From an uncultured Vibrio sp. (GTDB taxonomy: Bacteria; Pseudomonadota; Gammaproteobacteria; Enterobacterales; Vibrionaceae): a stretch of DNA of 35,210 bases. The stretch's first letter is position 1. Each line of letters opens with the position of its first letter. The notes under the pieces were generated by a model. The model ran no database searches and was not told the origin of the DNA. It saw nothing but the letters and a program-made list of their open reading frames with translations. Position numbers and translations under genes: made by a program. Shown piece after piece: positions 1-8,361 of this stretch. The DNA is taken from positions 1-35,210 of the forward strand of contig NZ_CANLBV010000036.1 in the NCBI RefSeq assembly GCF_947488985.1. Reading direction: 5' to 3'.

Positions 1-1
1 C

Positions 2-76
2 GCTGGCATTCATGTTGATGTGGCTACCGATGTATTGTTGAACGCGAAATGTACAGCAAAGATCAACACGCCCTAA
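2..76 (+). CDS. 3' end of an unidentified gene (partial)
   Basis: An open frame runs in from the window edge and ends at TAA 74-76, giving a 24-residue C-terminal tail ending ...CTAKINTP. The stop codon overlaps the left arm of a hairpin that looks like a terminator, which supports this being a real gene end. The tail is too short for me to assign a family. It does not resemble the C-terminus of E. coli YoaB, the neighbour of yoaA there. A gene on the other strand cannot be excluded. Confidence 0.4.
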   Translation, partial: AGIHVDVATDVLLNAKCTAKINTP

Positions 77-108
77 AAAACGGTTGCTGAATTTCTATTT
101 TTTAGGGC
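70..108 (+). terminator. Hairpin terminator of the partial upstream gene
   Basis: GCCCTAAAAAA at 70-80 pairs perfectly with TTTTTTAGGGC at 98-108 around a 17-nt loop. The arms are A/T rich on both sides, so it could act in either direction. The tail after the right arm is only moderately T rich. Confidence 0.5.
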
Positions 109-236
109 TTACCTTTTCGGATGCATAAACCAAATAAAGCCACCCCTAACACCTCCGGAGCGAAGTCATTCTTGATTCGCGCCGGCTCACTAAACCTGCC
201 ATAATTCGCTTTCTATTTTTCTAAATCACGTACTCT

Positions 237-2165
237 ATGATATCTAAAACCTTTTCTGCGGATGGTGCGCTAGGTAAAGCGATCCCTGGGTTTCAACCTC
301 GACAAGCTCAGTTAGACATGGCTGAAGCCGTTTTACAGGCTATCCAGCATCAGAGTCAGCTGGTGGTTGAGGCGGGGACGGGGACGGGTAAAACCTTTGC
401 TTATCTCGTGCCCGCATTGCTCAGTGGCAAGAAAACTATCATTAGTACGGGGTCTAAAAACCTTCAAGAGCAGCTGTTTCATCGCGATTTACCTTTGATG
501 GTGGACGCGCTTGGATTTTATGGTCAAGTGGCGTTACTCAAAGGTCGTTCAAACTATTTGTGCTTAGATAGACTCAGCCGTCAAATGGTCGAAAGCCATG
601 GCACTCACACCGATCCAACACTGTTAGCTCAGTTGGTCAAAGTGCGCAGTTGGTCGTCATCCACACAAACCGGTGATTTGGGCGATTGTGACGATATTGC
701 GGAAGACAGCCCGGTTATTCCGACCATCACCTCAACTAATGACAACTGTTTAGGCAAAGAATGCCCGAGCTACACCGATTGCTTTGTGCTGAAAGCCCGT
801 AAGAAAGCCATGGACTCGGATGTAGTTGTGGTTAACCACCATTTATTCCTCGCGGATTTGGCGATTAAAGAGACCGGCTTTGGTGAGCTGATCCCAGATG
901 CGGATGTGTTCATTTTCGATGAAGCGCACCAACTGCCAGATATTGCGAGTCAGTATTTTGGTCAGTCTGTGTCGAGTCGACAAATTCACGAGCTCGCCAA
1001 AGACATTGAAATCGGTTACCGAACGGAAGCTAAAGACATGCGCCAACTGCAAAAAGTGGGCGACAGGTTAGTTCAGTCAGCATCAGAGCTGCGCATCGTA
1101 CTCGGTGATACGGGCTTTCGTGGTAACTGGCGTGAGGCGTTAAAATCAGAATCGATTGCTAGAGAGCTGGTTCGTGTGCAAGATGCTTTGCAATTGGCCA
1201 TGGATGTACTGAAACTGGTGCTGGGTCGAAGCCAGTTGCTCGATACGGCTTTCGAACGTGCCACCATGATCAAGTCACGCATGGAACGTGTATGTGACGT
1301 ATCGATTACCGGTTATTCGTATTGGTATGACACCACACCGCGCCACTTTGCTTTGCACATTACCCCGCTGTCGGTTGCAGATAAGTTCCACGAACAAATT
1401 GAGCTCAAGCCGGGCGCTTGGGTATTTACCTCGGCAACCTTGGCGGTGTCGGATGATTTCGACCATTTCACCTCTCGACTCGGGTTAAAACCGACGGCAC
1501 AGTTTTCACTGCCGAGCCCATTTGATTATCCGAATCAGGCGCGCTTGTGTGTGCCTCGTTATCTCCCAGAGCCGAACAGCCCAGGCCTCGCCGATAAGCT
1601 AGTAAGGATGCTGACCCCGGTGATTGAGCAAAACCAAGGCCGCTGTTTCTTTTTGTGCACCTCGCACAGCATGATGAAAGAGTTGGGGGAGCGATTCCGT
1701 GAAACGCTGACGGTCCCAGTGCTGCTGCAAGGTGAAACAAGTAAGCAAAAAACCTTGGCTGAATTCATGGAATTAGGGAACGCATTGTTGGTGGCGACGG
1801 GGGCATTTTGGGAAGGGATAGATGTTAGGGGCGACGCATTAAGCTGTGTTATCATCGACAAATTACCCTTTACCGCCCCTGATGACCCTTTACTTAAGGC
1901 TCGAATCGAGGACTGTAAGTTAAAAGGGGGAGATCCTTTTGCACAGGTACAGTTGCCGGACGCAGTGATCACCTTGAAACAAGGTGTCGGCCGATTGATA
2001 CGTGATAAGCGTGATAGGGGCGCTTTGATTATTTGCGATAACCGATTGGTGACTCGCGATTACGGTGGTCTATTTTTGGCGAGTTTACCGCCTATCCCGC
2101 GTACCCGTGACTTAGGGATCATTAAAGAATTCTTAGCTAAAGACCATTCAACCGCTGGCAAATAG
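237..2165 (+). CDS. yoaA: DinG-family ATP-dependent DNA helicase YoaA
   Basis: Superfamily 2 iron-sulfur helicase of the DinG/XPD group, 642 aa, close to E. coli YoaA in length. In E. coli YoaA works with the polymerase III chi subunit HolC in repair of replication forks (family knowledge). Visible motifs: Walker A AGTGTGKT at residues 46-53; four cysteines at 109, 171, 176 and 182 placed as the 4Fe-4S cluster ligands; the DEAH box at 228-231; and a C-terminal motif VI region GVGRLIRDKRDRG. The start is the ATG at 237, and no strong Shine-Dalgarno is visible before it. It is followed after 59 bp by tsaB, as in E. coli, where yoaA and yeaZ (tsaB) are neighbours. Intact, with no odd features. 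Confidence 0.93.
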   Translation: MISKTFSADGALGKAIPGFQPRQAQLDMAEAVLQAIQHQSQLVVEAGTGTGKTFAYLVPALLSGKKTIISTGSKNLQEQLFHRDLPLMVDALGFYGQVALLKGRSNYLCLDRLSRQMVESHGTHTDPTLLAQLVKVRSWSSSTQTGDLGDCDDIAEDSPVIPTITSTNDNCLGKECPSYTDCFVLKARKKAMDSDVVVVNHHLFLADLAIKETGFGELIPDADVFIFDEAHQLPDIASQYFGQSVSSRQIHELAKDIEIGYRTEAKDMRQLQKVGDRLVQSASELRIVLGDTGFRGNWREALKSESIARELVRVQDALQLAMDVLKLVLGRSQLLDTAFERATMIKSRMERVCDVSITGYSYWYDTTPRHFALHITPLSVADKFHEQIELKPGAWVFTSATLAVSDDFDHFTSRLGLKPTAQFSLPSPFDYPNQARLCVPRYLPEPNSPGLADKLVRMLTPVIEQNQGRCFFLCTSHSMMKELGERFRETLTVPVLLQGETSKQKTLAEFMELGNALLVATGAFWEGIDVRGDALSCVIIDKLPFTAPDDPLLKARIEDCKLKGGDPFAQVQLPDAVITLKQGVGRLIRDKRDRGALIICDNRLVTRDYGGLFLASLPPIPRTRDLGIIKEFLAKDHSTAGK

Positions 2166-2224
2166 TTGGCATGGTTGAGCTTAGCCATTATTTTTAGATT
2201 AGATAACGAATATTTGAGACACAA

Positions 2225-2926
2225 ATGAGCGCGAAAATTCTTGCAGTAGATACCGCCACTGAAAACTGTTCAGTCGCATTAGTTATTGGTGAAAAGGTGT
2301 TCGCACGTAGCGAAGTTGCCCCTAGAGACCATACCAAAAAGATTCTGCCTATGGTTGATGAAGTACTGAAAGAAGCGAATGTCGCTTTAACAGACATCGA
2401 CGCTATTGCGTTTGGTCAAGGTCCGGGTAGTTTCACGGGTGTACGTATTGGTATTGGTATTGCTCAAGGCTTAGCATTTGGCGCAGATTTACCGATGATC
2501 GGTGTCTCGACACTGGCAGCAATGGCGCAGGTGAGCTACCGTAAATTTGGCGAAACGCACGTTGCAACCGCGATTGATGCGCGTATGAGCGAAGTGTACT
2601 GGGCTCGATATCGCCGTGAGCAAGACGGTCGTTGGACCGCAGTCGATGCCGAATGTGTCACGCCCCCAAGCGAATTAGCGGCGAAGCTTGAAGCTGATTC
2701 TGAAACATGGGCAAAAGTTGGCACAGGCTGGGAAGCGTATGCGGAGCATATGGACACCCTAGCGATCCATACCAAAGCGTGTGACGTACTGTTCCCTGAA
2801 GCGCAAGACATGGCTTTGCTTGCTCAGTTTGCTTACGCAGAAGGCAAAGCGGTAGCGGCTGAAGAGTCAGAGCCGGTTTATCTGCGTGATAAAGTTACTT
2901 GGAAAAAGCTGCCAGGTCGCGAGTAA
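2225..2926 (+). CDS. tsaB: tRNA t6A37 biosynthesis protein TsaB
   Basis: Member of the TsaB (YeaZ) family of ASKHA-fold proteins, 233 aa. TsaB forms the TsaBDE complex, which transfers the threonylcarbamoyl group to A37 of ANN-decoding tRNAs; TsaB is the non-catalytic scaffold for TsaD. The N-terminal segment [17 protein letters not shown] and the glycine-rich [17 protein letters not shown] near residues 65-80 are diagnostic. It lies 59 bp after yoaA on the same strand and is followed by a candidate terminator. The family is essential in most bacteria. Confidence 0.95.
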   Translation: MSAKILAVDTATENCSVALVIGEKVFARSEVAPRDHTKKILPMVDEVLKEANVALTDIDAIAFGQGPGSFTGVRIGIGIAQGLAFGADLPMIGVSTLAAMAQVSYRKFGETHVATAIDARMSEVYWARYRREQDGRWTAVDAECVTPPSELAAKLEADSETWAKVGTGWEAYAEHMDTLAIHTKACDVLFPEAQDMALLAQFAYAEGKAVAAEESEPVYLRDKVTWKKLPGRE

Positions 2927-2940
2927 ATCGGTATTATTAG

Positions 2941-2967
2941 GCTCTACAATTTATCTTGTAGAGCTTT
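2941..2967 (+). terminator. Candidate terminator after tsaB
   Basis: A perfect 9-bp stem: GCTCTACAA at 2941-2949 pairs with TTGTAGAGC at 2956-2964 around a 6-nt loop TTTATC. Only a short TTTGAT follows, so it may be a weak or partial terminator. Confidence 0.5.
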
Positions 2968-3015
2968 GATAAACTCAAGCAAGATCATTTAAATCAGGTA
3001 CAAAACTCTTTAAGC

Positions 3016-3321
3016 ATGGTTTCAATAAACGGCTTACCTCCTTCTTCGATAGGCAATACATCCAAAACCAATCGAACCAACAAAAAGAATGAGGTGAAAA
3101 AAGGCGATGCAAAAACCTCAGTAGGTCAGCCTACTAAGGTCGCCAATGCTGTCTCGCATTCCATTCGTCAAGTCAAAGAATCGGACATTCATAAAGCTCA
3201 GATCCAGTATGATCTCCCAGAAGGTCGCGGGCGACGTGCCATGGAAGAGTATATGGATGTGATGAACCAAGCGAAAAAAGAGGAACTCGCGCAGCTTATT
3301 GGGGTCGATATCTATATCTAG
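3016..3321 (+). CDS. Small hydrophilic protein of unknown function
   Basis: A 101-residue, lysine-rich protein without signal peptide or membrane segment. The N-terminal half (about residues 1-45) is low-complexity, rich in Asn, Lys, Ser and Thr, and probably disordered. The C-terminal half (about 55-101) is predicted helical and ends in KKEELAQLIGVDIYI. The small size, disordered start and helical end are loosely reminiscent of anti-sigma factor FlgM, but I see no FlgM motif and make no such call. The start is the ATG at 3016, without a strong ribosome binding site. It sits between tsaB and slp with about 90 bp before and 40 bp after it. Confidence 0.72.
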   Translation: MVSINGLPPSSIGNTSKTNRTNKKNEVKKGDAKTSVGQPTKVANAVSHSIRQVKESDIHKAQIQYDLPEGRGRRAMEEYMDVMNQAKKEELAQLIGVDIYI

Positions 3322-3360
3322 CTTTGTGTCTTCATTTCTCCTGCTCTAAGGATCTGCCTT

Positions 3361-3921
3361 ATGTTTTCCCTCATATCTCAATCTCGCATCTTTTACCTTG
3401 TTGCTTTATCTTCAATGGTGATGGGCTGCTCGTCTCTACCTGAAGAGCTGAATGCCAACTCCGAACCAGTGGTCACCGATTACCAAGAGTGGGTAAATAC
3501 ACTGCCCGATGCCGATGATGTGCGTTTAGGTGGCGTGATCGCTAAAGTAACCAACATGCAAAACAAGACACGCGTTGAAGTGGTAAATTTGCCTATCTCA
3601 AGCAGTGGTAAGCCAGATATTAATGTCGAACCCAAAGGGCGTTTTGTGGCTTATATTGAGGGTTATGTTGAGCCATTGAGCTTTGCCAAAGGCCGTTTAG
3701 TCACCTTAGTCGGCACATCCAATGGTACCGAAGATGGCACCATTGGCGATTACCCTTACACCTTCCCTGTGATGAACGTTTACAATCAACGTTTATGGCA
3801 GATCACTGAGCGCGTGGTGATCAACGACTTGGCTCCTGCCTATTATTCTTGTCGCAGTCTACATTGCCGCAGTTTTCAGACGATGCCGACGCACGGGCGG
3901 GTGATCAAAGATGTTCAATAG
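3361..3921 (+). CDS. slp: Slp-family outer membrane lipoprotein
   Basis: Lipoprotein of the Slp/YeaY family, 186 aa. A hydrophobic signal sequence ends in the lipobox VMGC, with the lipidated cysteine at residue 23. Serine follows it, so by the +2 rule the protein should go to the outer membrane. The position between tsaB and fadD matches yeaY in E. coli. Slp proteins are starvation- or stress-inducible in enterics, but the molecular role is not known. AAGGA lies about 8 nt before the ATG. The symbol names the family and is not a claim of orthology with E. coli slp itself (yeaY is the positional match). Confidence 0.85.
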   Translation: MFSLISQSRIFYLVALSSMVMGCSSLPEELNANSEPVVTDYQEWVNTLPDADDVRLGGVIAKVTNMQNKTRVEVVNLPISSSGKPDINVEPKGRFVAYIEGYVEPLSFAKGRLVTLVGTSNGTEDGTIGDYPYTFPVMNVYNQRLWQITERVVINDLAPAYYSCRSLHCRSFQTMPTHGRVIKDVQ

Positions 3922-3979
3922 ACGATAGTGATCGTGTATTCGACATCGCAACGGATAACCGATAACAGATAGGGGCAGC

Positions 3980-4960
3980 ATGCAACCAGTGATTGAAAAA
4001 TCCTATTCTCTTGCGAGTGGCCAGCTCGCAACACAGCAGATCAAGAACTCACAAACGACCGTAACGACGGTCGTTTTTATTCATGGTTGGCTGGATAACT
4101 CGGCGAGTTTCTCTTCCGTTTTAAGCCATGTAGCGGCGCTTTCACCAAGCTCACACCTGATTGCGATTGATCTATTTGGTCATGGGCTTTCGTCGCATAA
4201 ATCGGGCAGTTATTATCCATTTCACGACTATATCGATGATTTACACCAGTTGGTGACTAAATTGTCGCCAAACAGACTGGTGCTAGTAGGACATTCGCTT
4301 GGTGCATTGATAGCAAGTTGCTATAGTGCCGCCTTTCCTGAGAAGGTATCAGGATTAATTCAAATTGAAGGTCACGGACCTATTTCTGAAGCTCCCCAAG
4401 AAACGGTTTCACGTTTGAGAAATGGGGTACTCAGTCGGCTTCGACAGCGAAGAAAGCCTTCACGTCCTCTGGCAAGTCTTGAGGATGCGATTAAACTGAG
4501 AGCTCACGCCAACCAAATCAATGCTGAACTTATTGCGCCGATTGTTGAACGAGGAATTGTCGAGCAAGCTATAGCTCAACCAGCTACTGTTCAACAAGAT
4601 ATTGCTCAACCAGCTAATGTCCAACAAGCTATTGTTCAACAAGGAACGGCTCGACGAAAAGTTGTTGAGCACGTTATGGTCGAGTCTGAAAACACTTGGC
4701 AATGGCGATGCGACCCTAAGCTAAAGTGTGACTCGCTATATCGTATGTCACAGGCGCACACTGATGCGATCATGGCGGCGATAGAGTGTCCTCAATTAAT
4801 CATTTTAGGCAACAATGGATTCCGAAATTTGCAGCATAATCGCTACAAACCAGCCCTTAGTTCTCTGGATATCGAGACGGTTCCCGGCGGACATCATTGC
4901 CATTTAGAGAGCCCAGAGTTAGTTTCACAGCTAATTTTTGGTGTAGTTAACAAAATTTAA
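3980..4960 (+). CDS. Alpha/beta-fold hydrolase with a repeat-expanded lid
   Basis: A 326-aa serine hydrolase of the alpha/beta-fold superfamily, cytoplasmic, with no signal peptide. HGWLDNSASF at about 35-44 provides the oxyanion region. GHSLG at 104-108 contains nucleophile Ser106. GGHHCHLE at 303-310 supplies the catalytic histidine. The place where the acidic residue is often found reads ILGNNGF (about 275-281), with Asn instead of Asp, so the acid may be elsewhere or absent. Residues 193-232, in the cap (lid) region, consist of about four 10-residue repeats (see the separate repeat entry). AGGGG stands a few bases before the ATG. It lies upstream of fadD on the same strand, with about 105 bp between. 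The substrate is unknown. Confidence 0.85.
   Translation: MQPVIEKSYSLASGQLATQQIKNSQTTVTTVVFIHGWLDNSASFSSVLSHVAALSPSSHLIAIDLFGHGLSSHKSGSYYPFHDYIDDLHQLVTKLSPNRLVLVGHSLGALIASCYSAAFPEKVSGLIQIEGHGPISEAPQETVSRLRNGVLSRLRQRRKPSRPLASLEDAIKLRAHANQINAELIAPIVERGIVEQAIAQPATVQQDIAQPANVQQAIVQQGTARRKVVEHVMVESENTWQWRCDPKLKCDSLYRMSQAHTDAIMAAIECPQLIILGNNGFRNLQHNRYKPALSSLDIETVPGGHHCHLESPELVSQLIFGVVNKI
4556..4675 (+). repeat. 30-bp coding tandem repeat in the hydrolase gene
   Basis: Four in-frame 30-bp units: 4556-4585 (IVEQAIAQPA), 4586-4615 (TVQQDIAQPA), 4616-4645 (NVQQAIVQQG) and 4646-4675 (TARRKVVEHV). The first three are clearly alike in DNA, with the shared core CAACAAGNTATTG, and the fourth is degenerate. 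The unit is a multiple of three, so copy changes would keep the frame. Confidence 0.85.
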
Positions 4961-5065
4961 ACACGTGTTTGAGCCTTATAGTGCTCATGCACTAAAGCTG
5001 TGCTGTAATACCGCAATGACCAATAGCGGCGAACAGTCGTCAGCTGATAAACGAGGAGTAACATC

Positions 5066-6748
5066 GTGGATAAACCTTGGCTTTCACGTTATCCAAGTGA
5101 CGTACCAGAAACGATCAACCCAGATCAGTACCCATCTCTTGTTGAAATGTTCGAACAGTCGGTACAGAAGTACGCAGACCAACCTGCATTCGAGAACATG
5201 GGCTCAGTGATGACGTTCCGTAAGCTTGAAGAGCGCAGCCGTGCTTTTGCCGCTTACTTGCAGAACGACTTAAAACTGAAGAAGGGCGATCGCGTCGCAC
5301 TCATGATGCCAAACCTGCTGCAATACCCCATTGCCCTGTTTGGTGTACTGCGTGCGGGTATGATTGCAGTGAACGTCAACCCACTGTACACGCCTCGTGA
5401 GTTGGAACATCAACTGAACGATTCTGGTGCAAAGGCGATTGTTATCGTTTCAAACTTTGCGAGCACGCTAGAAAAAGTGGTCGATAACACACCGATTAAA
5501 CACGTAGTGTTAACAAGCCTAGGGCAAATGCTGCCACGTGCGAAAGGGACGATTGTCGATTTTGTCGTGAAATACGTAAAAGGCATGGTACCTAAGTACG
5601 ATCTACCGGGGGCTATCTCCTTTAGAAAAGCGCTGCATAAAGGCCGTCGTCTTCAATATGTGAAGCCGTTTATGGCGGGTGACGATATTGCCTTCCTACA
5701 GTACACGGGTGGTACCACTGGTGTAGCGAAGGGCGCAATCCTAACGCATCGTAATATGATCGCGAACGTGCTTCAAGCAAAAGGGGCATACGGCCCTGTT
5801 GTGCAAGAAGGACGTGAGTTGGTTGTCACGGCACTGCCGCTGTATCACGTATTCGCCTTGACGGTGAACTGCCTACTGTTTGTTGAGATGGGTGGTCGTA
5901 ACCTTCTTATCACTAATCCTCGTGATATTCCGGGCTTTATTAAAGAGCTGCAAAAGGTGCCATTTACGGCCATTACCGGTGTAAATACTCTGTTCAATGC
6001 ACTAGTGAATAACGAAGATTTCTTAGAATTAGATTTCAGCAATCTGCGCCTCTCTGTTGGCGGTGGCATGGCGGTTCAACGCGCGGTGGCCGAGCAATGG
6101 AAAAAAGCGACCGGTATTCACTTGTTAGAAGGCTATGGCTTAACCGAGTGTTCGCCACTGGTAACGGGTAACCCATACGACCTTAAAGATTACACAGGCG
6201 CTATTGGCCTGCCTGTCCCATCAACAGAAGTTCGTATTGTCGATGATGAAGGCCAAGTGGTTGCCAATGACCAAGTGGGCGAGTTGCAAGTGCGTGGCCC
6301 TCAGGTGATGCAAGGCTACTGGCAACGTCCAGAAGCGACCAAAGAGGTGATCGACCAAGACGGTTGGCTATCTACGGGTGACATCGTTAAGTTTGATGAC
6401 GAAGGCTTGCTGCATATCGTAGACCGTAAAAAAGACATGATTCTTGTGTCTGGCTTCAACGTTTATCCAAATGAGATTGAAGATGTCGTTGCTCTGCATG
6501 GTCAAGTGCTTGAAGTTGCGGCTATCGGTCAACCTCATGAAGTCTCGGGTGAATTGGTTAAGATCTACGTTGTGAAGCGCGATCCGAGCCTGACCAAAGA
6601 AGACATCATCGCGCACTGTCGTGAACACCTAACAGGCTACAAGATCCCTAAACTGGTTGAGTTCAGAGACGATCTGCCAAAGACCAACGTGGGTAAGATC
6701 TTACGACGTGTGCTACGTGAAGAAAACGATGCCGAGCTTGCTCACTGA
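5066..6748 (+). CDS. fadD: Long-chain fatty acid--CoA ligase FadD
   Basis: Acyl-CoA synthetase, 560 aa against 561 in E. coli. It activates exogenous long-chain fatty acids to acyl-CoA with ATP at the inner membrane, feeding beta-oxidation and relieving FadR control. Visible motifs: the AMP-binding P-loop [12 protein letters not shown] near residue 212, GYGLTEC near 360, STGDIVKF, the FadD-type linker [12 protein letters not shown], and the C-terminal catalytic lysine segment [10 protein letters not shown]. Translation starts at GTG 5066, preceded by the strong ribosome binding site GAGGAG about 8 nt upstream; the residues from there align with known FadD N-termini. The rnd gene follows, as in E. 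coli. I saw no clear FadR operator in the 105 bp upstream. Confidence 0.96.
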   Translation: MDKPWLSRYPSDVPETINPDQYPSLVEMFEQSVQKYADQPAFENMGSVMTFRKLEERSRAFAAYLQNDLKLKKGDRVALMMPNLLQYPIALFGVLRAGMIAVNVNPLYTPRELEHQLNDSGAKAIVIVSNFASTLEKVVDNTPIKHVVLTSLGQMLPRAKGTIVDFVVKYVKGMVPKYDLPGAISFRKALHKGRRLQYVKPFMAGDDIAFLQYTGGTTGVAKGAILTHRNMIANVLQAKGAYGPVVQEGRELVVTALPLYHVFALTVNCLLFVEMGGRNLLITNPRDIPGFIKELQKVPFTAITGVNTLFNALVNNEDFLELDFSNLRLSVGGGMAVQRAVAEQWKKATGIHLLEGYGLTECSPLVTGNPYDLKDYTGAIGLPVPSTEVRIVDDEGQVVANDQVGELQVRGPQVMQGYWQRPEATKEVIDQDGWLSTGDIVKFDDEGLLHIVDRKKDMILVSGFNVYPNEIEDVVALHGQVLEVAAIGQPHEVSGELVKIYVVKRDPSLTKEDIIAHCREHLTGYKIPKLVEFRDDLPKTNVGKILRRVLREENDAELAH

Positions 6749-6818
6749 TTGACGCTAAAGCAGCGTATCAGAACCATTGGGCGCTTAATCTAAGCGAGCG
6801 CTGAAAAATGGTGTTAGA

Positions 6819-6845
6819 ATGCCGACAGTTAATGTCGGCATTTTT
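6819..6845 (+). terminator. Intrinsic terminator after fadD
   Basis: GCCGAC at 6821-6826 pairs with GTCGGC at 6834-6839 around AGTTAAT, followed by ATTTTT. Flanking AT extends the stem. It lies inside the longest possible reading frame of rnd, which argues against the upstream rnd start at 6808. Confidence 0.85.
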
Positions 6846-6882
6846 GTATCCGGCAATCAAAGAGAAACCAGTGAGAGTTTTT

Positions 6883-8001
6883 GTGGATTATCAAATCATT
6901 ACCCAATTGAACGACCTTGAGCGAGTTTGCCAACAAGCACGTGAAGCGGATGTCGTTATGCTTGATACGGAGTTTGTTCGTACCAGAACCTATTACCCTC
7001 AATTAGGCTTGATTCAGTTATTTGATGGTGAAACGCTGTCACTGATTGACCCTATTGCGCTGGATGACATGACACCGTTCGTTGCGTTGTTGAAAGATGC
7101 TTCAGTGATGAAAGTATTGCACGCTTGTGGCGAAGATTTGGAAGTGTTCCAGAACGCATTTGGCTGCACGCCAACGCCGATGGTCGATACGCAGATCATG
7201 GCGGCTTTCTTAGGTCATGGCTTATCAACGGGCTTTGCTGCTCTGGTTTCAGAGTTTGTCGGGGTTGACCTTGATAAGAGTGAATCTCGCACCGATTGGC
7301 TAGCGCGTCCACTTTCTCAAAAGCAATTGGACTACGCAGCGGCAGACGTTCACTACTTGATGCCAATGTACAACAAGCTGCTAGAAAAAGTGATGGAAGC
7401 AGGCTGGTGGGAAGAGGCTCAGCAAGAGTCTGATTTACAAGTTGCAAAGCGCATCCGTAAAGTTAACCCAGATACAGCCTACCTTGATATTAAAGGGGCG
7501 TGGCAGCTTAAACCTAAGCAGCTAGCGATCTTACGACCTCTAGCAACTTGGCGTCTAAAAGAAGCGATCAAGCGCGATCTAGCGTTGAACTTTGTCTTCA
7601 AAGAGCAAGATTTATGGGCTGTGGCGCGTTTTGCGATGAAAGATCCTAAGCACATGGAGCAAGAAGGTTTTGATTACCGCTCTGTGCGTCGCCATGGTGC
7701 AAAGATCAGCTCAATTGTTAAGTTAGCTGAACATACACCAGAAGAAGAGTACCCAGCACCAGTTGAACGTCTAATGGACTTCCCTGGCTATAAGCAGCTT
7801 TTCAAAGTGTTGAAAGATGAAGTGAAAACCGCCTCGCAACACAGTGGTTTAGCGACGGAGTTTTTAGCATCGAAAAAGCAACTCAACCAAGTATTAAGCT
7901 GGGTTTGGAAGCACGATCGTAACCCTGAGAAACTGCCTGATGTGATGCAAGGCTGGCGTCTAGACGTGGTTGGTGAGAAGCTGAACAAAGCGATCAAGTA
8001 G
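6883..8001 (+). CDS. rnd: Ribonuclease D
   Basis: 3'-5' exoribonuclease of the DEDDy family that trims tRNA 3' ends. Exonuclease motifs: DTEFVRTRTYYPQLG (Exo I), HACGEDLEVF (Exo II) and YAAADVHYL (Exo III with the Tyr). A helical HRDC-type C-terminal half follows. With the GTG start at 6883 the protein is 372 aa, and V-D-Y-Q-I-I-T aligns with the start of E. coli RNase D; GAGAG lies 5 nt upstream. GTG 6871 (376 aa) is an equally legal alternative. The ATG at 6808 would translate through the fadD terminator and is unlikely. Confidence 0.93.
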   Translation: MDYQIITQLNDLERVCQQAREADVVMLDTEFVRTRTYYPQLGLIQLFDGETLSLIDPIALDDMTPFVALLKDASVMKVLHACGEDLEVFQNAFGCTPTPMVDTQIMAAFLGHGLSTGFAALVSEFVGVDLDKSESRTDWLARPLSQKQLDYAAADVHYLMPMYNKLLEKVMEAGWWEEAQQESDLQVAKRIRKVNPDTAYLDIKGAWQLKPKQLAILRPLATWRLKEAIKRDLALNFVFKEQDLWAVARFAMKDPKHMEQEGFDYRSVRRHGAKISSIVKLAEHTPEEEYPAPVERLMDFPGYKQLFKVLKDEVKTASQHSGLATEFLASKKQLNQVLSWVWKHDRNPEKLPDVMQGWRLDVVGEKLNKAIK

Positions 8002-8012
8002 TCGCCTATAGC

Positions 8013-8039
8013 AAAAAAGAGAGCCTCGGCTCTCTTTTT
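8013..8039. terminator. Bidirectional terminator between rnd and minE
   Basis: GAGAGC at 8019-8024 pairs with GCTCTC at 8029-8034 around CTCG. It is flanked by six A's on the left and five T's on the right, so it can end rnd transcripts on the plus strand and minCDE transcripts on the minus strand. Confidence 0.85.
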
Positions 8040-8049
8040 GATTTAATCT

Positions 8050-8084
8050 GCTTCTAGCTTCTAGCTTCTAGCTTCTAGCTTCTA
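8050..8084. repeat. Heptamer tandem repeat, five copies
   Basis: Five perfect copies of GCTTCTA at 8050-8056, 8057-8063, 8064-8070, 8071-8077 and 8078-8084, with a partial sixth copy. They lie between the rnd/min terminator and the minE stop codon. They are not coding. Confidence 0.9.
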
Positions 8085-8091
8085 GCGATGC

Positions 8092-8355
8092 TTACTTATC
8101 GTCTTCTGGCAGCTTAACGTTCAGCTCTAATACTGAGATGTCGTCATCTTTGTGTTCAAAAGTCAGATCAACCATGGATGGGTCGACTTCAACGTACTTA
8201 GCAATCACCTTAAGAATGTCTTCTTTTAGCTGCGGTAAGTACGAAGGTGCAGGATCGTCATGGCTGCGTCGCTCGGCAACAATGATCTGCAAACGCTCTT
8301 TGGCTAGGTTCGCGGTTGTCTTTTTCTGTGGCTTAAAAAACTCTAATAATGACAT
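8092..8355 (-). CDS. minE: Cell division topological specificity factor MinE
   Basis: An 87-aa protein matching the MinE family in length and sequence. The N-terminal MSLLEFFKP segment is the membrane-targeting and MinD-contact region, and residues about 10-30 ([18 protein letters not shown]) form the MinD ATPase-stimulating helix. The C-terminal part from about residue 35 is the dimerisation and topological-specificity domain. MinE drives pole-to-pole oscillation of MinCD so that FtsZ assembles only at midcell. It is the last gene of the minCDE operon, starting 6 bp after the minD stop codon. Confidence 0.96.
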   Translation of the reverse strand: MSLLEFFKPQKKTTANLAKERLQIIVAERRSHDDPAPSYLPQLKEDILKVIAKYVEVDPSMVDLTFEHKDDDISVLELNVKLPEDDK

Positions 8356-8361
8356 TGTGTA

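Noticed and set aside
4965..5210. 81-codon ORF overlapping the fadD start
   Set aside because: It is in another frame of the strong fadD gene, with low-complexity non-protein-like sequence.
6808..6882. Longer rnd reading frame from ATG 6808
   Set aside because: It would translate the fadD terminator hairpin (6821-6839), and the first residues have no match to RNase D. GTG 6883 or 6871 fits the family.
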